Notes under the pieces: generated by a model
What the model saw: only the letters and a program-made list of their open reading frames with translations
The model's database searches: none
Told to the model about the DNA's origin: nothing
Position numbers and translations under genes: made by a program
Origin: Apostichopus japonicus
Taxonomy: Eukaryota > Echinodermata > Holothuroidea > Aspidochirotida > Stichopodidae
Assembly (NCBI RefSeq): GCF_037975245.1
Contig: NC_092572.1
Location: 14,514,269-14,578,268, forward strand
Reading direction: 5' to 3'
Length of the DNA stretch: 64,000 nt
Part shown: piece after piece, positions 14,290-34,124 of the stretch
Layout: each line of letters starts with the position of its first letter
How positions within the stretch are numbered: the first letter of the stretch is position 1

Positions 14290-17200
14290 GTAAGTATATT
14301 CATGTTTGTTCCTCTAAAATATACATTCAACTACACCCCCTCCGATCTCTATTTCTCATTTTAGTTAAATACATATTGTTGGTGCCTTAATTCCCGGTTT
14401 TAATTATTTATAATAGGCCTACATATATACTTTGCTTACCAGAAGCCAACAATGGCTCATCAACAACGTTATCTGACTTGGGAGGAATAGCTGCTGGAAC
14501 TTGCTACTTTGAGGTAAAAGAATCTGACTTTATAATAACTTGGCAATTAGAAGGGGCCCCTGTGTTTCGTCATGATTCCAACGATTATTCTTCGAAAGTT
14601 GTGGGTCGACATACTTCTACAATTGGCGAAAATGGAAGAGTTGCAGAGCTAAGCATTGCGGATATCACATTTGAGGACTCGGGTACTTACACGTGTGCCA
14701 AATCATATCTTGTTGAGGGATTACCAGAGGAATATAAATGGATTTTACACGTACAAGGTAACTATGATTTCAGTGTATGTCCTTTTGATCAACTCAATTT
14801 GATTTATAAATGTCTATTGTTTATATGTATGGAACACTCAGTTTTACTAATGTTGAACAGTCAACTTATCAATATTACATGATGATCTATTATTTTTAAA
14901 GAGAGTTATATTCACAAAGTATCTTCTCGCGATAATGTTAGCTTATTTTATACTGTACAGGTTATCATGTGGACCACATCTTGGCAAATCAAAGTTAAAG
15001 CTTGGCAAACTTCATTACATCTGTATACTTTCCATAGCTATGATTTAAATGAACAGTTAAATTGTTAAGCTCTCTACAAAAGACTTCTTCCAACAACATG
15101 ATATTGCAATATTTTGAACAGTAAATCAATGCCTCATATATGAGTCTTGCAATTAAGTTGTTTATATATGAGCTCTCTGTACAATGCCTTAGGTCTAGTT
15201 TGAGGTTGTTACATAATTTGCGTTTCAAAATACCGTTCGTCAGATTGTATTGTATTTTATTTTATGTGCTCTCTATGAACACTGCACCCCATACTACCCA
15301 TTAGTTGCTTTGTGAGACATGTAATTCCTTTATGTCACCCTAAGATTTGACACCTACGCATTTACAAATATTCAATAGAAGTACACTACCATTGTAACGT
15401 TCTTTCATGCGTTACAGGTAAACCAGAAATAGAACAAAAGAACATTCCTGTCGAGAGTGAAAATGATGTCGTAGCAGAGTGCTGTTTACAATATTCTAAC
15501 CACCATTACCATCCTACGTTTTCATGGTTGATAGACAACAAAACATTTCCCATTAGAACCTCTACACCAAGGTATACTTATCATCATGGAATATATACCA
15601 CGTGCAATGCCATTTCATTTGTTTCCAAGCGAAGTTACAACAGCGGAACTTTGGAATGCTTGATAATAGGTTCCGGACCGGTATCCGCAAGAACTAAGCT
15701 GAATAGTTTATGTAAGTGTAATTCTTGCCAGTGTACATTTGAATTCATATACATTTGCAATAGATGATAACAAATATGTAAGTTGTAAAGGACCGTGCTT
15801 AAAAATTAACATTTACATATGATGTATTGGTAAATACAACATCAGATGTACAGGAAACTGTCGTATAGCTATGTTACGATCCATAGTGTATATGATGATA
15901 TTGAAAACTTCAGAAAGTCATTACTTCGGTAGACTAGTCTACGTTATGTTTGTCACTATGTACAAATTTAAAGCTCTTCCTTAAGATTTTTATTTTTCTT
16001 CTAAAATAAAAATAACAATAAAATAAAACTGTTAGCAAACTGGTTATCCACTAAAAAGCCTGTGTAAGAAAATGATCAAAAGTAAGTTGGCCTGACGTTT
16101 CGATCCGAGCAGGATCTTCTTCAGAGGCAAACTGACAAGTAACAGTAATAGAAGGGACAACAACACGCACAGAATACAGACAGGTTAATGACCATGGTGA
16201 ACACAAAGAGATAAATGTAAGGGGATTAGTAAAAAAGGTATGGAGAAAAGAAAGAAAGAAACCAACAGGGGAAGAGGAGAAGTATAGGAGATAATATGCA
16301 GAGGGACAAAGAGAGACAGAAAGGTGTGGAGAAAAAAGGGATGGAAGAGAGCTACGAGAGGAGGAGTGAAGGGGGGGTAGGAACATGGGGAGATGGAGGG
16401 GGAACGAAAGACACGTTAGTCATGTTAAAGTTACACACAACTTTGTGACCCAAAATAGGATGTAAATTATCTAAATTTGAAAACAAAATATACTAAAATA
16501 AAATAAGTAACAATATACACATTTATTGCAAAAGAAGGCTTTCTCCATTCTTTTCTCACCAAACACAATGCCACTCCCGCCCCCACACTTACACCGTTTC
16601 CTTCCTAATCACAGTTCACATTTCTACACGCACTTGCCTTGGTCATTTCCTGAGCCGTTTCACCTCATTTATTCTTTCGTAGCTCTTCTATTTATTTATT
16701 TATCATCTGTACTATTCAATTTTGCTTCAGTAACTGTCCAATGGTCCATTTTAGCTGTTCATCTGTGTGTCTGTCTAGGTATGACCTTAGTCTGGCGATG
16801 ATCCTGCTGGGAGCAAAACGTCATGCCTTGAAACTTGATTATATTGATCTACATAACATACCATATCAGTACTGTTCAAAGGGTAGGCTATATTACCGTT
16901 TGATTTTTTTCAGGATGTATCATGTATATGTAGCATGTTTTCTGCTTACACAAACACTTCCTTAATGTTCAGCTGTTACATGGCAACAATACATTTATAA
17001 AGAGTGGCACTATAAATTTAGTTTTCTTCAATTCCTTACCAGTTTCTGCTAATGTAAGCTGGGAAACAACGAACCAACATGGAAACTACGTATTACTGAA
17101 GAAGAGTTATGTTGCTAATATTACATGTAGAACAGAGGGAAATCCCGCTCCAGTAACATATTTGCAAATGTTCCAACCGTTTATGCAGGAGTGGCAAAAC

Positions 17201-20200
17201 GCATCGGTGGAAGATATTGTCCTGACGAAGAAGGAAGATGTTATATTCAGTAGCTTCTTGTATAACATTAACAATATGACATCTGTAACCGTGAGATGTG
17301 TTTCATTTAACGGTGTAGATCAGTCAGCATATAGCACTGATATCCATGTTTATTATTTTCGTAAGTAATCATTCTTACAATCGTAGAAGCTTCAAATATT
17401 AGTTCCACATGATAGGTACATTACTCTAGTCAATGTACCTTCAATTCAAACATGGAACCTGTTCATGATACGGCGTTTCGTTTTAAAAGGTCTTTGTTAC
17501 TCAATAAAATCAGAAATATCTCATACTTCATATTCACAATGATTGTAAGATTGGATTTCTTAGGATTTCTAGCAGGAATATGAAAAACAAATACGTGGTG
17601 TAGGCTGCTGTGAAACTATGCACAAAAATTACATAATTTTCAAATTTGTTAGGACTTGAGGTATTTGTGTAGGTTTTGTGTTTGTGTTTGTTTGTGCAAA
17701 AGGTGATAAAATAAAAACGATTTGCATGATATTTTTAAGTGTGTTTCATTTTGCCATGTAATTTTAAAGAATATGTTATTTGTGTTTTTCCATATCTATG
17801 TGTTTTTCATGATATAATACCTTTTCTTTTGAAAAACTTGATAAGTATTAAAGTGTTGAAGAATGCATGTATACGAAATGAGAAGGAAAAAACAGTGTAC
17901 ATAGATAACATGTTAAACTCGACTCCAATTACAACGTGACACTTTTCTTTAAAGTTTGTGTTGTAAGTTTGGTTAAAATGTTAAATGCTTACTCAAATGA
18001 GTAACGATGTTAGGGTCACCTGTTATTAATTTGTTTTTGTTTTTGTTTTTTTACAGTGGAGGCCGATGTAGACTTGATGCATCAAAAAACGATGGAAGTT
18101 TCTCAAAATCATATAGTGATTTTGGTATGCCAGGCAAGTGGTTTCCCAATACCAAATGTAAACCTACAACGAATTAACACCTTGTATGAATGGGAAAGTC
18201 TGTCATACCAACCACATATTAATGAGAGCGAGTCACTATGGTGGTATGAGCTAAAGGAGTACAGTGACAGGGATGCTTACAGATGCTTGGCAAACAACAC
18301 GGTTGACGAATTTGCAACAAGTGAAGTAGTCGTCTTGAGCGTAATAGGTCAGTTAGAGAATTCATTTTTACATTACGATGATTTTTTTATAATTTTCCGC
18401 GTGTATACCACTTGTGTTTGTAGCGTGTATACCACTTGTGTTTGTAGCGTGTATACCACTACTCACTGAGTTGTTCGTTACTTAGATCAGCCGTTTGTCT
18501 ATTGCTGGCTTTACGTTATTTGGTTACTAGCAAAATATAAATTTCACGTTAGATGACGAATCACCTTGTTCTGTCTTCTATGGCTAAGACAGAATAAACA
18601 TGCCTGCTCTTGGTATAAACTGTACTTTTCGTACCTGCCCTATGTAATCTGCATAAGAACTACACTCAAACTGGTACATTTTGTATGTTTGGATACTTAA
18701 CAATTTGATAGAAAAGAGTATCCTAGTTGGTTACAATCTATCTAGCGGTAGTTATGTGTAAATACTTATGAATAGGAGTATCTATGTGTTACAATGTTTC
18801 GGATTGATTGAAGTGCAAACACCACAATTAATGCACACAATAAACATACTTCTCTAATTTCCATCGACAAGTTGACTATTTGAATACATATTTTGGTAAC
18901 ACGATACTTGCAAACTTTTAAACCGGTCTTTAATGTTCCATACATTGTTTCTGTGAACGTTACAAACACTTCGAACTACACAGACGTAGTACGTATATAG
19001 AGGTTTTGCTACAAAACATTTCTCAACAACAACAATATGTACGTATATCAGTAAGGGATGTAAACAACTCAATTAACGATCGTGTGATGTTACGTATAAT
19101 TCGATCATTTAATACGCCGCTTTGTGGAGAAAGAACACGTGGTATCGCAGCACCATGCTTTTCGTGTGTCGTGAACATCCGTTAATATGTTGTACATACG
19201 ATCATGGTATACCACGGTAAATAATTATCAATATACTTTAGCGTTAACTGTGCAGCTAGTTTGAAATAACTTCGTGATTTGAGTCTATGCGGTAATTTCA
19301 CTTTTGTTTTTACACAGGAGGCATCAATCCTCTACCAACAGATAGTACACAACTCCTGTTAATAATGTTGATCTCATCGGTCGCTGTTGTTTTCTTTATA
19401 TGTATCTTGATCATTCTTGTATGCAAAAGTAAGCTATCAAAAATCTGTCTTTTTTGTTTATTTCACCCGGCGTACTGATCTACTTTACCAACAAAATCTA
19501 TAGTATCAAATTTTGTGATCAATTAAAATGTAATAAATATAATTTTACGACCACTTTTATTGGAACTTCAATAAGTAGTCTTCAGAGCTATCCATACATT
19601 GTTTTAATAACTACCTTCACGTAATAGTTACTGAAAAGCTTGAATTTCATTAGTATCAGGAAAGTTAACCACCTACTTGCTGAACGTTCATTTTTTTCTT
19701 TTTCAGAATACTTATTATCACTTGGAGATGATACAGGATTTACACGGTATTAGACATTGTTATACATCAATGTTTAATTTTTATTTATCATAAAAATATC
19801 AATTTATTTCTTGGATGCTGCTTTGCGTAAAAATAATACTACATTTTTTTTTCCAATTCTCAGTTTTATTAAGTATCTACACAATGTAACGCTTTCTTTT
19901 TTTTAAATTGCATTCCAATTCTAGGTAAACTAGGAGATTCGCGCTTTGTACAGGAAAGTTAGTGTTTAAGTTATAGAGATACCTACGATGAGCAGATTGA
20001 ATGGATATCACATCTTCGAACCAAATATGTTATATTTGTCAATGTTTCTTATCCAATACACTGTTCTTTTGGTATAGTAAAGATTGGTTTACAATTGTTG
20101 ATATTAAAATATCGACGTTCTTAACCTAGCACAGGTTTTCCTTTATGGTTTTATGCACTGTAAACATAAACGAAAGTTGAAAAAGTAAAGCGTTTGCTGA

Positions 20201-23200
20201 CACATATTTACGGCGCTTATATCCAAAAGTCTAAACATGGCGGATTCTTTAGTTTTACGACTAACAGCAAAATTGAAACCGAATATCGCACTTAGATTTA
20301 GCGATTAATAGTTTATAAGAATTCATTTTGCCTCACGACAGTTGCATCATACTTATATTTAATCTATATGTTTTTTATTAAGAAACACCGACACCGTTAC
20401 TGTTGACTCTGGAAAGAAGAAAACTGAAAATCTTGATACAGTTGGTAAGAGAAATATTTTCATCAGTCTCGCCGTCTTAATTTTGCATATCGCATACTTT
20501 GCATGTGAGAATATGATGGCTTCATATGCCAAGCAGTATTTGTGTATTCACTGATGTGTAAAAGATCACATTCATGAAAGAGTAAGATGGTTGTTAATTA
20601 AACACATGGTAACTGTTGTTTAACATTCGCATCTCATATTGGTCTTACTAGAGCTATACTGCACCATACCAAATGACACGGGAACCGTGAATAATGACAC
20701 CATGTTGTTGATACCTGAAAAGGATTTAACCTTTGGCAAACAACTTAAAAGGAGTGCATTGAGGCAAAGATGGAAGGGCAATTTTCGTAAAGAATCATCT
20801 GTTATTGATGTTCATGTTTCAAGTTGCCGATGTGAGTACCTTTTTCCATTCTTATTTCCTTTCAAATATCTTCTTAATTCTATCACATGGATACGTCTGA
20901 CAGACATAAATCATTGAAGGTCTACATTGAGGTTTCGATTGTGCCCGTCAGCGTTGTGTCGATGTTTATCTTTGTTCCGTTTTATACGTGGTATACTGAA
21001 AGTATATGGAGTATGGAAAGATTTCTATGTATGATTAACAGTGTTTGTAAATATTTACCGATCTTGAGAACACATTAAATAATACCAGGAACTTATCGAG
21101 TAGATACTTCATGTCAAGGTTTGGCTGCATTCAATGCTCCTACTTTGTTCTAAGCCACGTTTACATTCTATGACAAACAATTGTCAGATCACTGTCAGGA
21201 TTTAAAGTCATTGTAATCTACAAATACAGATTTATTGTGTGAGAAATATATGCAATATCTAAATCAGGTCACATTAAGCTAATTAAATGATATTTTTTAA
21301 GTGTTTTGCGTCATTCCTAAGGTGATCAGCAAGAGACAGATGAATGGACATCGTTTATTCGTTGCATACGCCAGCTTCCATCGCACACTAATATTGTTAA
21401 ACTACTAGGGCAATGTGTCCGAGTTGGTGAGTTACTCATATTTATCTCGCGTAGGTATCATATTTCGTTTTCTTACATATTCTCTAATATGTTTTGTTAT
21501 CTCAGTTTACATATTACAAACAGAGGCCATGACCCCATGTGATTTGTTATAGTTTCTCTCTTTTCTCTTTTTTTCATTCCATTTTCATATCAGTCCGAAA
21601 ACCACTGACTAAACTATAAAATAAAGTGAAATAATTTGTAAGATATAGTTCAAAACATTTACTTTATTTATTAAATTGTAAACACATTTCACTCTGCACA
21701 GATACCACATATTGCGTTCATGAAGACTTATCATACGGTACCTTGCGATCTTACTTGGAATCTGAATATGGAGAAAGTTTTCAAAGTTATACCACCCTAG
21801 AACCAGTTCCAAGCAAGTTCTTTTCGCTGGCTATAGGCGCGACTTTGGGAATGAAACATTTGCATTTCCATAGGGTATGTACTGTTTTGATATTTCATGT
21901 AAAGAAACGTATATATCTGGTTTTTTAATGGATATAGCTTTTATTTCATTTGAGTAATAATGAATTCTCGGTTACTTTGAATTTGGTAGTGGATTCATCC
22001 TGGATTGTGTGCACGTAAGGTATTGCTGACTCAAGGAGGGAAGTCTTGTAAGCTGTATGATTTTTGCAGTCCTGAGTTTGCAGGAGTACGCATTGAAGCA
22101 GAAATTCAAGAGGTAAAATTCATGAATTGAACACGACTTTTATATATTGACCTCAAAATCTGAGATAATACTACGTAACTTGTACAAACGATTTCATATT
22201 TGATATAGTCTGTACTTGAGTAACGAATTTTGGGATATTATTTTCTACATAATAAACCTTAAATATGTGAAGAAAAAACATCCTTTTCTTTCATGATGCT
22301 ATATGCCTGTTTTTCTTTGAAATATAAGTGACCCATACAGAACTTGTAAGTTGTCATAAAGATGGTCAAACAACACTAATCCGCATACGTCAGATCATTC
22401 ATTACCATTCGAAGGAAACTTGTCTGATGTCCAATAAATTATTGAAGTAAAAAAGTAAACTTTTTGCTAAAAGTTTATATTTTAATGCATAGAAAAATAT
22501 ACCGAGGGTTATTGGTTTAATCCTTCAACGAATAAAACGTTTCAATTTTTTTTTAATATCGTAATATTAAATAATCAAAACTTCACTTGTTTAATTAGTG
22601 TAACCCGTATGTGAACATTCCGTCAGAAGTCTTGGCGCAAAAAGAGTATACGCAGATGAGTGACATTTGGGCAGTTGGTGTTTTGATATGGGAACTATTT
22701 TCATATGGTAAGTAACCCACAAACGTAACGTCGTTCATATTTGACACAGTTGCACATAATACATACAATCAGTAAATAAATTACTGTCACACGGTGGATG
22801 GAAAAGGCCTTGGGCATATATTGCAATAATTAATGAAGCTTATCTAAAACTTTAATCCCAATCCGGTAAGCTATGCTGTTCGTTTGAGAAAGAATGTGAA
22901 ATTAACACATGAAAGTATTACTGAGATATTAAGCATAATGTGACCACATGTAACCTTTGTTCCATTTACCAAGAAAATGAGTGTAATGTGGATAATAGCG
23001 GAAATTAGTATATGTGCGACTAGCATTACCAATAGATAAGATATAGATCATTAATTTAATGACCTTGGATCTAAGTTAAGGACCACAACATCCATCAATA
23101 TAATAGGTCTCCTTTTGAAAATCAAAGATTGGTTGGGTGTCTTAGAGTACTTCTTCTAGAGAGCCTAACATATGTATTAATCTTAATCAATTGGTAACAG

Positions 23201-24048
23201 AACTTCTAAAATGTAAACAAATTATTCTTAAATAGGTGCTCACCTACCAACACATAAAGAGGTTGCCCAAAACGAAAGACATGGCATGGAATTGTGCAAA
23301 CCTGAAAAGTGTCCCAAGAATATGTAAGTTCATCCCATCTATGTTACCATTTCTACCAATCATATGGTACAATTTAACATATTATATTCACCATTGTCAA
23401 AGTCCCACTGTGATCTTGACGGATATTAATTGATGTTCCTTGGAATATTACTGAAGGATTAATTTTGCTTGGAATTTTTTTTTGTATCTTTTTTTAGATA
23501 TGACGCAATACTGGACTCGTGGAAACATGATCCACGAAGTCGACCTACACTGATGGAATTGGAACACGAAATGACACAGGCCTCTGCATTTTACGCTTTG
23601 AATACAGATAACAAGGCAGTATGTTCTTCCTTTAAAGTTCCAAATGTAACTGATCAGTGAAAAATGTTAATTATTATATATTATTAATATTGTGTAGGGT
23701 GACTTGACGTACTGAAAGGATGAATGCATTACTTGTTTTTCATATTATAGAATCATCGCTAATTTTGTGTCACAATAATCATATTGCTGTTAACTCTAAG
23801 TTTTCACAGTCCATAGATAATTAATAGAATCTTTTGAGGCGAATCCTTTGGTGAATATAGGAATGTAACTTGCAGTCACTTTAAAGAGCATGCCTTGTAA
23901 CAGCTTTCTTCAAGTTCCAATTATTATTTTATTTTTTTTATTGTAGAAAAATACTGTTAATGTGCTAAAGGAAGTAGAAGAGGCACAGAGAGAGTCCAAC
24001 ATCAAAACAAATGTCTATGATAGAAATATTGTCGACCAGATAACCTAG
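14205..24048 (+). CDS. Gene A: four-Ig receptor pseudokinase (838 aa, 16 exons)
   Basis: Predicted single-pass type I receptor. Exons: 14205-14289, 14443-14757, 15418-15711, 17043-17360, 18057-18347, 19318-19428, 19707-19746, 20383-20444, 20652-20831, 21322-21426, 21702-21874, 21990-22112, 22599-22707, 23236-23323, 23498-23618, 23947-24048. All junctions are GT-AG and phases agree throughout. Residues 1-28 are a signal peptide; Ig domains lie at 29-133 (C49, W62, C113), 134-231, 232-337 and 338-434; the membrane segment is about 447-470. A tyrosine-kinase-like domain spans about 525-805. The glycine loop is degenerate, the beta3 Lys is replaced (VIDVH, H560), the alpha-C Glu is missing, HRD is HPG (661-663), the loop Asn is Lys668 and DFG is DFC (682-684). 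C-lobe structure is kept: SDIWAVGVLIWELFSYG and DPRSRPT. It should therefore be catalytically dead. The first ATG before the hydrophobic run was taken as start. Partner and pathway are unknown. Confidence 0.87.
16050..16900. mobile_element. Non-autonomous retroelement-like insertion in gene A intron 3
   Basis: Two related motifs point outward from this stretch: GATCCTGCTCGGATCGAAACGTC-like sequence on the minus strand (16090-16128) and GATCCTGCTGGGAGCAAAACGTC-like sequence on the plus strand (16792-16827). The first has the layout of a type I hammerhead ribozyme, a motif reported from Penelope-like and other retroelements. The roughly 660 bp between them are purine-rich on one side (16200-16400) and pyrimidine-rich on the other, with no ORF for a reverse transcriptase. 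Boundaries are approximate. Confidence 0.45.
16090..16128 (-). ncRNA. Hammerhead-ribozyme-like motif
   Basis: Read on the minus strand from 16128: GCCT, CTGAAGA, an extra A, GATCC-TGCTC-GGATC, GAAA, C, GTC, AGGC. GCCT pairs with AGGC (helix I), GATCC with GGATC (helix II), and the AC/GU pair forms a minimal helix III before the cleavage-site C at 16094. CTGANGA and GAAA match the hammerhead core. The one A inserted between CTGAAGA and helix II departs from consensus and may make this copy inactive. Confidence 0.45.
18401..18461. repeat. 24-bp minisatellite at the start of gene A intron 5
   Basis: GTGTATACCACTTGTGTTTG plus TAGC occurs in two full copies and a partial third, about 55 bp past the donor of the fourth Ig exon. 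Confidence 0.85.
19318..19428 (+). CDS. Gene A transmembrane exon
   Basis: Encodes GGINPLPTDSTQ followed by about 23 hydrophobic residues (LLLIMLISSVAVVFFICILI and on) ending VCK. Phase 1 on both sides, as in the matching exons of B, C and D. Confidence 0.85.
21990..22112 (+). CDS. Gene A catalytic-loop exon with HPG and DFC
   Basis: A 123-nt, phase 0-0 exon encoding 41 residues: WIHPGLCARKVLL then CKLYDFCSPEF. In an active receptor tyrosine kinase these positions read IHRDLAARNVLL and K-I-x-DFG. The catalytic Asp and the loop Asn are absent. The DFG Asp remains but its Gly is Cys. Gene C has an exon of identical length and phase. Confidence 0.9.
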
Positions 24049-24302
24049 CGAAGAAACTGACTTCAGTTTGTCTGCGTGTTTTAAAAACACAAGAAAGAAA
24101 GGATTTTCTCTATCCATGACCGTGTCTTCAATTTCCAAAAATGAGGACGCTGAACCAGGTTAATCGTTATTTCATGGCAAAAATCAATTTAAATATGAGA
24201 CGCTTGATTTAATTTTTAAGCTTGAATGTTACTCATTATGTCTTTATTTTCTGTCGAATTTTTTTCGTTATCAACTTAAATGTTAATGTTTTGTGTAAAG
24301 AA

Positions 24303-24308
24303 AATAAA
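24303..24308 (+). promoter_or_regulatory. Candidate poly(A) signal of gene A
   Basis: AATAAA about 255 nt after the stop codon; a second AATAAA lies at 24377-24382. Confidence 0.5.
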
Positions 24309-25735
24309 CCCGGGAAAACGTCATTAGGTAGCATTTTAGAAAAAAATAGTTAATATGTATAAACATGCAATTGAACAATAAATCGGGTCACCAAAATTAG
24401 GTTTACCTCCATGATTCCATCATTGGAGCAAGTAGCATACTTACAGTTCAAGTATTGATTCATTGAATAACTAGTAAACAGTTTTTAAGCAAAGTTAATT
24501 CATTTACCTTCTACACCCATGTAAATCCCTTACCTTTCGCTTTCGCTTTTAACTTACATTATTTAGCGTCATCATCAATTTTAAAGCATACTTATTTTAT
24601 TATTAAGTTGAGATGATATTGAGCTCAATCTATTGACACAAAAATCCCACGTTCCACATCTTTAATTTGCTTTGTCTCAATATATCTTCCTTTAATTAAT
24701 TGTTGAAAGTAAGTAACCAAAGGTAATTGAAAGGAATTTAAATTTTTTATTGGTAAATGACGAATGATTTGTTCTGTAGACATGCTTGATGCAGACATAA
24801 TATGCTAGTACGTCACCAATCAGATCACATTTAATGCGTGGTCAGGGTATAGTTAAATCAAATACATTGCATGTAAATCTCACTCAGTCGTGTGTTTCGT
24901 TATTAATGTCTATGGATTGTTAAGTAGATTTCTCTTTGATGGTAACATTAAGTTTTGCCAAGGGCTGGTGATATGCATGTTCAAACATAGAGCTGGTCCG
25001 TCATACCTGCCATGCAGGAAATTTCCAGTCAAGAAGTCTCTATGCTGAAATGGAAGTACATGATAACGGTTTATATGTATTTAAATTGACTTGCCTTTTC
25101 TGTTACTAAAGGGAAATGCTTCAACATGCCTTTGGTTTCCTTGTTCGCTGTAGGGAACATTGTATGACCAAGGGCTTGCCTAGCCCTACCCTGAACTTTA
25201 AGAAATCATAATAACCGCCACTTTAAATAAATAAACAAACAACTTTACTCTTAACGGAGTCAATAAAGACGACGAAGGTAGTAAATTTGTGCTATGTTCA
25301 CTTTCGTTCGGCCTACACTACACATTATATGTTATACAAGTTTTGTTACAAACAGTTAAGTGTAAATTTAACGCAGTTTAATCCAATGACGTCTGTTCAT
25401 TTAACCGTTAAACACGTCTAACTGAGACTTTTCAACTCCTTCTAAAATTTAAATTGTTATGAAATTCCATGTGGATGAACTTGCTAAAAGTCATTATTTT
25501 GTATGACATTGTACTCTTGGTTGCTTGCGATTATCGTTTCTACATTACATTACAAGTTGCACAAATTTATTTATCGTGTAGACACACACACACATAATTA
25601 GTTGAAGCATTTCAAGACTGGGTATCCTGCTGGCTTATTTCCCGTTGGAATAACCATAAACACTGAACACAATGACCACCATGTATTGCATCAAGTTGTC
25701 ATAGTATCCCGCACCCACATTGGTGTTTGCTATTC

Positions 25736-25737
<2 letters not shown>

Positions 25738-25831
<94 letters not shown>
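25738..25831. repeat. (TA)n microsatellite
   Basis: Uninterrupted dinucleotide run of about 47 units; overlapping Tyr-Ile ORFs are artefacts. Confidence 0.98.
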
Positions 25832-25833
<2 letters not shown>

Positions 25834-26749
25834 CACCTTAACAAAGTTCACGTTCAAGTCTGGAGGAATCTGTTTGATTAAGATGAACCGTTTAAACAGC
25901 ATAAAGTGTAAAGTTCAAGTTCCAAATCATCGATAACCCGAAAACAACAGTGTAAAGGATTACATTTGCCTTAAACACCTTGTGTTGAAAGCGGTATGTG
26001 CGTTCCGTTATGACGAAGGTACAGTGCTGCGCATAAAGAAAACGAGACGAATACTACAATAAGGTAAGATATGTCTTCTTTTCTTCTAGATGTATCGAAA
26101 GTCAATAGGCTATATTAACATATTTAAAGTTAGGTTATTCCAAAAACAGATAGCAACAACTCATGTATAGCAGGACTTTATCGAACAAATTGACATTTGG
26201 ATAATTCAGTATAAGTACAGTCTGCAACGATAAAAGGGATGGCTAATGTGTCTCCTTTGGTGAAATGATGAGGCAGTCTCTTCAGAAAAGACATGACTGA
26301 ATATCATTCGAATTATATCTTGTTGAATAATCTCCATGAAGTGCACAAATCATAGTGAGTGGCATCTCCATCTTCAGTAGAAAAAAAACAACGTTCGTCC
26401 TAAAGTGTGGATCCAGAGGGTGCGTATAGTGCACCGTAACCACATTTAACCTCACACTTTTTTTCATTCAAAGCAATAGCTAATCGAGTACTTTCAATTG
26501 CCTCGGAAGGCATCGTTTGTTGTCTAAGATGCTCTTTGTTTCTCGGAGTGATACTGAATAATAAACGAAACACGATACCCTAAAATTTCTAAATTAAATA
26601 AGTAATGTCAACCGACACTTTGGGCAAATCATAGAAATGAAACTTAACGTTTTTGAACTCATTTTTTTCTCAATATCTCCAGTGATAATAAATAACGTGT
26701 GCAAATTACGTAAGTTCGTATACAATATTTATCAGATGAACCTTGTGCT

Positions 26750-27470
26750 TAGAGCTACTAACAAAGACCTAATTTATATTGTAAATTTTCCTCAGAATGC
26801 ACAATTTAACGTTTGAAATTAAATAAAATCTGGACAAGACACACAAACCTGATATTTAGGTAAATGCTTCCATGACCTCAAGGCAGCACCCAATTCTGTT
26901 ATAAAATCCTTCATTCGCCTCTGGCCCTCTTATAAATGTTCAGACCCATACCGATATCAATATGGAGAATGTCTTAAACTCTTAGTTGATTAGTGAATTG
27001 TTGGCACAGCCTTCACTTTAGAGCTACTTAATATATACATATAGACCTAAATTATAGTACAAATATGCCTCAAATTGACCTTTTGACTTGTTTTTTGGCG
27101 GGATTACCCCAGCCCTATCATTTATGGGAAATGGCATCAGTTGGTACAACCCTCCTCTTTGAAATACTTCATTGAATCAGGCCCTCCAATTAAGATCCAA
27201 TATACTTTATAGATCAGTCGGGGAAACTGTTTGTGTTTATTGTTACTTATTACCACAATACTACGTTTAGGCATTCTTGTATAAATCTAAATTATACTAT
27301 AAATATGCGTCCGAATCAACTATTTCCCGTTTATTTGTTTTTCTGGGAGAAACCCTAGACTACATATTTAACTGTGGACTTGGGTACAAACCCCTCCTAG
27401 TTAAATGCTTTACTCCTCTCTGGCTATTCCACAACAATTCAGCCCCTACCTTAATTAGTCGAGAGATGAT
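26750..27470. repeat. Degenerate direct repeats, about 240-270 bp apart
   Basis: ACCTAAATTATAGTACAAATATGC near 27050 (first 20 bases ACCTAAATTATAGTACAAAT) recurs as ATCTAAATTATACTATAAAT near 27286, and a weaker match (ACCTAATTTATATTGTAAAT) lies near 26768. Each is followed by a pyrimidine-rich TTGACTTGTTTTTTGG-like segment in the last two copies. Confidence 0.5.
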
Positions 27471-27679
27471 TGGAATCTCCACCCCCCCCCCCCTGCAGCT
27501 AAAGTCACTGCCAATGATCGGAATAGTTCGTAAACATATTGGAATGCACTCAACTGCTTTCAGCTTGAGTGCATTAGAAGGTATTATAACTTTCAGCTGG
27601 ATTTCACACCTAACACTTTCTACAGCTAATTGCTAAATAATATTCTATTTACTTGCAGAAATACAACACCACCGTCAGA

Positions 27680-34124
<6,445 letters not shown>

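Larger units (their letters stand above)
24400..27679. other. Intergenic region between genes A and B
   Basis: No gene is supported. It contains an (AT)n run (25738-25831), a degenerate tandem repeat (about 26750-27470) and a 13-bp C-run near 27481. The rest is plain AT-rich sequence. Confidence 0.5.

Noticed and set aside
16051-16386. Ser/Leu/Pro-rich minus-strand ORF in gene A intron
   Set aside because: Low-complexity translation of a purine-rich stretch in the retroelement-like insertion; frame crosses the ribozyme-like motif.
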